A stretch of DNA of 64,000 bases, from assembly GCA_963971535.1 (NCBI GenBank), contig OZ020592.1, positions 52,060,213 through 52,124,212 of the forward strand, in the 5' to 3' direction. The notes below the pieces were generated by a model that was given only the letters and a program-made list of their open reading frames with translations, was not told where the DNA came from and did no database searches. This document shows, piece after piece, positions 57,480 to 64,000 of this stretch (positions are counted from its first letter, which is position 1; every line of letters starts with the position of its first letter). The translations under genes and the position numbers were made by a program. This stretch comes from Notolepis coatsorum (taxonomy: Eukaryota; Chordata; Actinopteri; Aulopiformes; Paralepididae).

Positions 57480-58454
57480 GGCCATTTCCCAGTTTAATAT
57501 TTTCTATTTAAGTCTATTTACAAACATTTGCATGTTGTTATGGCCAAAAAGCACTGTACAGGTACAGGCTGTGTTACTCAGCAGTCAGGCTCAGTCAGCC
57601 TTCAACAGGCAGTTTTGGGTCCAGTCTCTTTATCAAATGAGCTGGTTTTTCCCTGTGCTGCTGCAAAATTCATATAAAATTGTAAAAACAGATCCAGCAA
57701 TTGCATATCCCATTTCTCCCCTAAAATTGCCTTCTTCCATCTTCATATCGCAAAAAATCGCCCTATTTTAACTCTGGCTGATGCTGAAACCCTAATTCAT
57801 GCATTTGTCTCATCACGTCTAGACTACTGTAATGCACTTTTTTCAGGCCTACCTAATTCAAGCATCAAAAATCTTCAACTCGTGCAAAATGCGGCTGCAC
57901 GGATACTAACTAAAATTAGAACATTTGCTCATATCACACCAGTTTTGTCCTCCCTACACTGGCTTCCTATTCAAGCCAGATCTGACTTTAAAGTGCTACT
58001 CCTCTATCTACAGTATATGATCTCCTCTCACGATACTCGCCCGCTTGTGCTCTGCGCTCACAAAATGTCGGGTTTCTATCGATTCTTAGGGTTAAAAAGA
58101 AATCCGCCGGCCACAGAGCCTTTGTCTACCATGCTCCCTACCTGTGGAATAAATTACCTGCCGTTGTCAGGGGCGCCTGCTCTGTCGAAGCTTTTAAATC
58201 CATAAGACCCATCTTTTCCCCCTCTCCTTCAACCTACCCTGATCTTAATCTGCCTAGTTTAGTTAGGATGTCTGTTATCTGAATATTTTAACCGCTGTCT
58301 CTGTCTCTGAGTGAATTTATCGATATAGACATTCCAGTTACCTTCTACCTCATACTGGACATGAGTACCACCGGTCCCATGGAACTGCTGCATACCGCCT
58401 TCTGTCTGGTCTGCAGCGTTGAACCTTACCTGCTCTGCCTTGACCTATTCTGAG
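57480..58454 (+). pseudogene. L2-type LINE RT fragment and 3' UTR
   Basis: 57775-58005 reads ADAETLIHAFVSSRLDYCNALF, QNAAARILTK and HITPVLSSLHWLPI, the C-terminal region of L2/CR1-type ORF2. After about 58010 the frame is broken by stops and shifts. The 3' UTR continues to the ATTCTGAG target site and resumes at 61909. Confidence 0.8.
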
Positions 58455-61400
58455 GGGTCCTACTAATCACCCCAAAGTACCAGAAAATACCCTAAAGTAC
58501 CCCAAAATACCCCAAAGTATACCCCAAAATACCCCAAAATACCCCAAAGTACCCCAAAATACCCCAAAGTACCCCAAAGTATATCCCAAAATACCAGAAA
58601 ATACCTCAAAGTACCCCAAAATACCCCAAAGTATACCCCAAAATACCCCCAAAGTACCCCAAAATACCCCAAAGTATACCCCAAAATACCCCAAAATACC
58701 CTAAAATACCCCCCTCCAGCTTTCATAACTTAACCTGGCCATTTTATTTGGATCATCATCATTCCAATATATTCAGGTGTTAAATTTAATTTTCAAAATG
58801 GCTAGGTTAAGTTATGAAAGCTGGAGGGAAAACAACATTGTATTTGAAGTTACTGCACTTTGCCTGTACATTACCTGTATAATTATTTAAGGAAATCGTG
58901 CAGCAGAGTGCAGTATCTGCTTTTTTGGTGTTAATTAAAATAATTACGTCATATTTTTGTATGCCTAAAGATTACTTCATTAATACATGTTAAATCTGGG
59001 TACTATCATCTATCTACCTATAACACATTTTGGATGGCAAGTCAAAAAACGTTAAAGCCATTTTTCTCAGTTTGGAAGTTACTGCGGTCTGCCTGGGTTT
59101 TGAGTGTGATTTTGTAGTTACTGCAGTTTTTAAAACCCCATATCTCCAAAACTGAGCGACATTAACATCTGAAACTTGGTCACAAGATAAAACATTTATT
59201 GACAAGTTCAATTTCACTCATAACTAAATTTTGACTTTTTTCGAGTTACTGCGGTTAGCCTTGACAGGGCAGTATACCCCCAAAGTACCAGAAAATACCC
59301 CAAAATACCCCAAAGTACCCTAAAATACCCCATAATACCCCAAAATACCCTGAAATATTTTAGGGTACTTTGGGGTATTTTGGGGGGTATTTTGGGGTCC
59401 TTTGGCGTATTTTCTGGTACTTTGGGGTTTACTTTGGGGTATTTTAGGGTATTTTGGGGTATTTTGGGGTATTTTCTAGTATTTTCTGGTACTTTGGGGT
59501 ATACTTTGGGGTATTTTAGGGTATTTTGTGGTATTTTGGGGTACTTTGGGGTATTTTCTGGTACTTTGGGGTATACTTCGGTGTATTTTAGGGTATTTTG
59601 GGGGTATTTTGGGGTATTTTCTGGTATTTTCTGGTACTTTGGGGTATACTTTGGGGTATTTTAGGGTATTTTGGGGTATTTTGGGGTACTTTGGGGTATT
59701 TTATGGTACTTTGGGGTATACTTTGGGGGTATTTTAGGGTATTTTGGGGTATTTTGGGGTATTTTATGGTATTTGCTGGTACTTTGGGGTATTTTAGGGT
59801 ATTTTGGGGTATTTTGGGTTACTTTGGGGTATTTTGGGGTATTTTAGGGTACTTTGGGGTATTTTGGGGTATACTTTGGGGTATTCTGGGGTACTTTGGG
59901 GTACTTTGGGGTATTTTGGGGTACTTTGGGGTATTTTGGGGTATACTTTGGGGTATTTTGGGGTACTTTGGGGTATTTTGGGGTACTTTGGGGTATTTTC
60001 TGGTATTTTGGGGTATACTTTGGGGTACTTTGGGGTATTTTGGGGTATTTTGCTGTATTTTAGGGTACTTTGGGCTATTTTGGGGTACTTTGGGGTATTT
60101 TGGGGTATTTTAGGGTATTTTGGGGGTATTTTGGGGTATTTTCTGGTATTTTCTGGTACTTTGGGGTATACTTTGGGGTATTTTAGGGTATTTTGGGGTA
60201 CTTTGGGGTATTTTCTGGTACTTTGGGGTATACTTTGGGGTATTTTAGGGTATTTTGGGGTATTTTGGGGTTTTTCCGGGTATTTTCTGGTACTTTGGGG
60301 TATTTTGGGGTATACTTTTGGGTATTTTCTGGTATTTTCTGGTACTTTGGGGTATTTTGGGGTATACTTTTGGGTATTTTGGGGTACTTTGGGGTATTTT
60401 AGGGAACTTTGGGGTATTTTGGGGTATTTTCTGGTATTTTCTGGTACTTTTGGGTATACTTTGGGGTATTTTGGGGTATTTTGCGGTATTTTAGTGTACT
60501 TTGGGCTATTTTGGGGTACTTTGGGGTATTTTAGGGTATTTTAGGGTATTTTTGGGGGTATTTTGGGGTATTTTCTGGTACTTTGGGGTATACTTTGGGG
60601 TATTTCAGGGTATTTTGGGGTACTTTGGGGTATACTTTGGGGTATTTTAGGGTATTTTGGGGTATTTTGGGGTACTTTGGGGGTATTTGGGGGTATTTTG
60701 GGGTATTTTAGGGTACTTTGGGGTACTTTGGGGTATTTTGGGGTACTTTGGGGTATTTTGGGGTATACTTTTGGGTATTTTGGGGTACTTTGGGGTATTT
60801 TAGGGAACTTTGGGGTATTTTGGGGTATTTTCTGGTATTTTCTGGTACTTTTGGGTATACTTTGGGGTATTTTAGGGTATTTTGGGGTATTTTAGGGTAC
60901 CTTGGGGTATTTTGGGGTATTTTGCGGTATTTTCTGGTACTTTGGGGTATTTTGGGGTATACTTTGGGGTATTTTGGGGTACTTTGGGGTATTTTGGGGT
61001 ATACTTTGGGGTATTTTAGGGTACTTTGGGGTATTTTGGGGTATACTTTGGGGTATTTTGGGGTACTTTGGGGTATTTTGGGGTACTTTGGGGTATTTTG
61101 GGGTACGTTGGGGTATTTTATGGTATTTTGGGGTATACTTTGGGGTACTTTGGGTTATTTTGGGGTATTTTCGGTATTTTAGGGTACTTTGGGCTATTTT
61201 GGGGTACTTTGGGGTATTTTCTGGTACTTTGGGGTATACTTGGGGGTATTTTAGGGTATTTTGGGGGTATTTTGGGGTATTTTCTGGTATTTTCTGGTGC
61301 TTTGGGGTATACTTTGGGGTATTTTAGGGTATTTTGGGGTATTTTGGGGTACTTTGGGGTATTTTCTGGTACTTTGGGGTATACTTTGGGGTATTTTAGG

Positions 61401-61900
61401 GTATTTTGGGGTATTTTGGGGTATTTTCTGGTATTTTCTGGTACGTTGGGGTATACTTTGGGGTATTTTAGGGTATTTTGGGGTATTTTGGGGTACTTTG
61501 GGGTATTTTAGGGAACTTTGGGGTATTTTGGGGTATTTTCTGGTATTTTCTGGTACTTTTGGGTATACTTTGGGGTATTTTAGGGTACTTTGCGGTATTT
61601 TCTGGTACTTTGGGGTATTTTGGGGTATACTTTGGGGTATTTTGGGGTACTTTGGGGTATTTTGGGGTATATTTTGGGGTATTTTGGGGTATTTTAGGGT
61701 ACTTTGGGGTATTTTGGGGTATGCTTTGGGGTATTTTGGGGTACTTTGGGGTATTTTGGGGTATTTTGCGGTATTTTAGGGTACTTTGGGCTATTTTGGG
61801 GTATACTTTGGGGTATTTTGGGGTATTTTGGGGTATACTTTGGGGTATTTTCTGGTACTTTAGGGTATTTTCTGGTACTTTGGGGTGATTAGTAGGACCC
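58455..61900. mobile_element. Inverted-repeat transposon made of a G-rich decamer minisatellite
   Basis: The ends are perfect inverted repeats (GGGTCCTACTAATCACCCC, then AAAGTACCAGAAAATACC, at 58455; its complement ends at 61900) with exact 8-bp target duplication ATTCTGAG (58447-58454, 61901-61908). The left arm (58475-58710) is the CCCC-type strand; a unique middle (about 58712-59270) contains its own 34-bp inverted repeat (58712-58745, 58795-58828). A short CCCC-type stretch (59273-59352) then switches to 2.5 kb of GGGG-type repeats. Units are GGGGTATTTT and GGGGTACTTT with 12-bp variants GGGGTATACTTT and AGGG/CTGG variants. All large Tyr/Phe/Gly/Leu-rich frames here are repeat artefacts. 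No transposase. Confidence 0.93.
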
Positions 61901-61908
61901 ATTCTGAG

Positions 61909-62585
61909 TGGTTTCTCCTGCCCCCCCGGGGCATATGGCCCTGAGCCATCGTCTTGTATCTCATCCTGTTTACATACGCTTGCAGTAGTTCTTAGTTCTA
62001 TCCATTACTTACATTTCACAATAACCTCATATACTTTGATTATTGTCACCATGCATGCATGCCTGTTCTGGTTCATTGCTGGGTTATGTACGTCTATTCT
62101 ATTAGCATGCTTACTGCATGTATCTATTGCTATGTCCGCTCATCACAAACACACAAACTATCTAACGCCTGTCCCCGTCTCCCTGTGAGAGGTTGTCTCG
62201 TGGTGATGACCGGAGTGGTGGACGTCCCGTGATGATGGCCGGGAGGATGCGATCCTCTCTATGCTGCCCCCATACCTCAAGTGGATCCGTCATCAGCTCT
62301 ATTTTCAATCTTTCAAAATGTTCTTATATACCCTAGTTGCTATTGCATGCACTTATTTGTGTTTCATTACATGTATATGTGCATGCTTACCAACTGTTTT
62401 GCCTGTTTTATTGCAATCACCGACATCTAAGAAGGGAGATCCTCTTGAACGGCCCTTCTAAGGTTTCTCCCCTCCACATTGCCTGTGGTGCTTTTTTAGT
62501 GAGTTTTTCCCTTACCTTCGCATGGGGTAATGTGTCTGGGAGTGTTGCATTAATTAATTTGATTTATTAAAAAAAATTTGGACTT
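61909..62585 (+). mobile_element. LINE 3' UTR, continuation after the insertion
   Basis: Continues the 3' UTR broken at 58454. It includes GGTTTCTCCC...AGTGAGTTTTTCCCTTACC, a conserved LINE tail phrase, and ends in an A-rich stretch near 62570-62580. Confidence 0.6.
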
Positions 62586-62649
62586 CATAGTGTTTTTGTT
62601 TTGTTCTTGATTTATTGTGATGTTTCTTCTTGACTTTTTTAACACTTTA

Positions 62650-63390
62650 AGGACCAGCCATGAGTTAACTCGTGTTTCGATTCCACCCGTTGTTTTATTC
62701 CATATTAATAAACGGATCAAGATCCCGGATCGACTCTGCAGATTTACCCGCCAGATTTAAATCGGCGACATGCAATACCGGCCAGATCCTCTTAGGGGCG
62801 CCATTGCTCCACTGCAGTATCATTGAGGCCGAATGGGAAAATAATTTTTTTTACTGTCTGGGGCGTTTCATATGAGTCTGGATCCCAGCCGAACATCCTC
62901 CATCTTTGATTACGTTACGGAACGCAGATTTCAGCCAGGAATAATGGGATTTATGATCAGCCAATGGACATATCGATGTACCAGATGCCGATGAATAATG
63001 ACGAAATGCTGCAGGCGATCACATGGGCTGACGGTAGGATACTATTCACCCAAATTACAGCCGGATTGGACATTGTTGTAACACGCAAGCAATCGATCAG
63101 TGAATATGGCTACTTGAACGCACACTGTATTGCTAATCAATAATACTGATCGGCGTCCCCCGCCGCCCCCATTTCATCCATAGAGGCTCTGTAATAGTCC
63201 GGATGCTAAGCAGTTTGTTTTATTTCATTCGTACAGTATATATACAACAGAAATGGCGTTTGATATAACGTGACTAGCCTTTAGCCTCATATCTAGCTTC
63301 CCAGAAAAAAGATGAGACGAAAACTGCGATAAAGCTTATATTCACGACGCTATAAAATGACAAACAACCGATGGATTTTTATTTTCTTTA
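62650..63390. repeat. Unknown diverged repeat, copy B
   Basis: Aligns with copy A (54575-57290) as described there. Both lack an ORF with family features. Confidence 0.45.
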
Positions 63391-63850
63391 AGCCATTATG
63401 AAGGCACGGTTTATGCACTCAAGTGACAATGAGAATGGACAGATAGCAATACTATAAAGTATATATATAGCTGTTAGAAAGTACATCGGTTTGTTGACAA
63501 CCCTGGTCGTCCAGAACCATATTACACTGCAAACCGTGGTCGCCAATGTGTTAAAGAAGACGTGTCCGGCCCATGGGGACATTAACGTGTGTTGTTGGGC
63601 CTTACAAATACATTTGATTTGATTTGATTGATTGATTGATTTTGTAATGAGTTTTGATTTTGCATCATGCTGCAATCTTTATTTGTGTTATGCATTGCTC
63701 TTGCTGCTTGTTTTATTATGTCTTTATTATGTAAAGCACTTTGAACTGCAAGCGCATATTTGGCCTCTTTTGGGGAATGACAAAAAAATGCAATGTGTCA
63801 TGAAAATACAAATTAAGCAGGTTTCAAGTTTCAAGTTCAAGTTTGTTTAT
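63391..63850. mobile_element. LINE/SINE tail fragments
   Basis: (GATT)n at 63615-63640, GTAAAGCACTTTGAACTGC near 63732, and a TTTCAAG repeat at 63820-63842 are phrases of fish retroposon tails. No gene. Confidence 0.35.
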
Positions 63851-63877
63851 TAATCTCTAAACCTAGTCACCTACTAG

Positions 63878-64000
63878 CTATGAAGATACGGGCCAGTGAA
63901 CAATTTGCGGATATCCCTGCCATCAAGGACCAACAGGGGAAGGTCACCACCGACCCCAAAAAATCAACGAGACTTTTCGTTAATTTTATTCCAACCTGTA
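63878..64000 (+). pseudogene. L1-like LINE ORF2 fragment, runs off the window
   Basis: Reads IPAIKDQQGKVTTDPKK followed by a FVNFI region, matching the linker ahead of RT in L1 ORF2 (IPSIKDxxG..x.DP..I...F..FY). Open to the window end; only 41 codons are visible. Confidence 0.5.

Noticed and set aside
58463..61902. Overlapping frames of 60-246 codons rich in Tyr, Phe, Gly and Leu
   Set aside because: A 10-bp repeat without stops is open in all three frames; this is not evidence of a repeat protein.

Overview
The window is vertebrate repeat-rich DNA, almost certainly from a ray-finned (teleost) fish. The evidence is the set of elements present: epsilon/gamma-like endogenous retroviruses, Ty3/gypsy, Ty1/copia and BEL/Pao LTR elements, L2/Rex1-type LINE ORF2 fragments with ATT-rich tails, an L1-like ORF2 fragment, tRNA-derived SINEs and many non-autonomous hAT elements. 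I see no ordinary host protein-coding gene, no rRNA and no CRISPR array. Nearly all coding sequence is retroelement, and most of it is broken.

Region 1 (1-16618) is a provirus on the + strand (ERV1) whose two LTRs are nearly identical. Its gene order is unusual: LTR, His-type primer site, splice donor, long polypyrimidine leader, an intact env, then gag, a UGA readthrough site, protease, a small domain with two HxTx motifs (2H phosphoesterase / CNPase-like), reverse transcriptase, RNase H, integrase, a 3' ORF running into U3, polypurine tract and LTR. gag, pro and pol carry frameshifts and a stop; env does not. The 3' LTR contains a SINE and forms the outer half of a 3.1 kb near-perfect palindrome (15969-19082).

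Region 2 (19083-28578) holds an L2-type LINE inserted in a TIR element, microsatellites, a 5'-truncated Ty3/gypsy element on the minus strand (24043-27240) set between arms of an AAGTAC-type hAT-like repeat, and LINE tails.

Region 3 (28579-52845) is one Ty1/copia element blown up from about 5 kb to 24 kb by nested insertions. A second retrovirus on the minus strand (ERV2, 30580-44066, exact 4-bp target duplication) splits the copia integrase. ERV2 in turn carries a hAT element, a gag-only BEL/Pao element and a protease-plus-LTR fragment. A Ty3/gypsy element (45201-51022) sits further along the copia, and a hAT element (exact 8-bp duplication) splits its reverse transcriptase.

Region 4 (52846-64000) is non-coding: a tRNA-like sequence, a 1.87 kb hAT element, a LINE fragment, and inside the LINE 3' UTR a 3.4 kb inverted-repeat transposon (58455-61900) built almost wholly of a G-rich, T-tract-phased 10-bp minisatellite. 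A diverged duplicate of an unknown repeat and a piece of L1-like ORF2 close the window.

The most promising observations are the env-first proviral order, the 2H-like domain between protease and RT, and the minisatellite transposon. Repeat family names rest on reading motifs and termini by eye.
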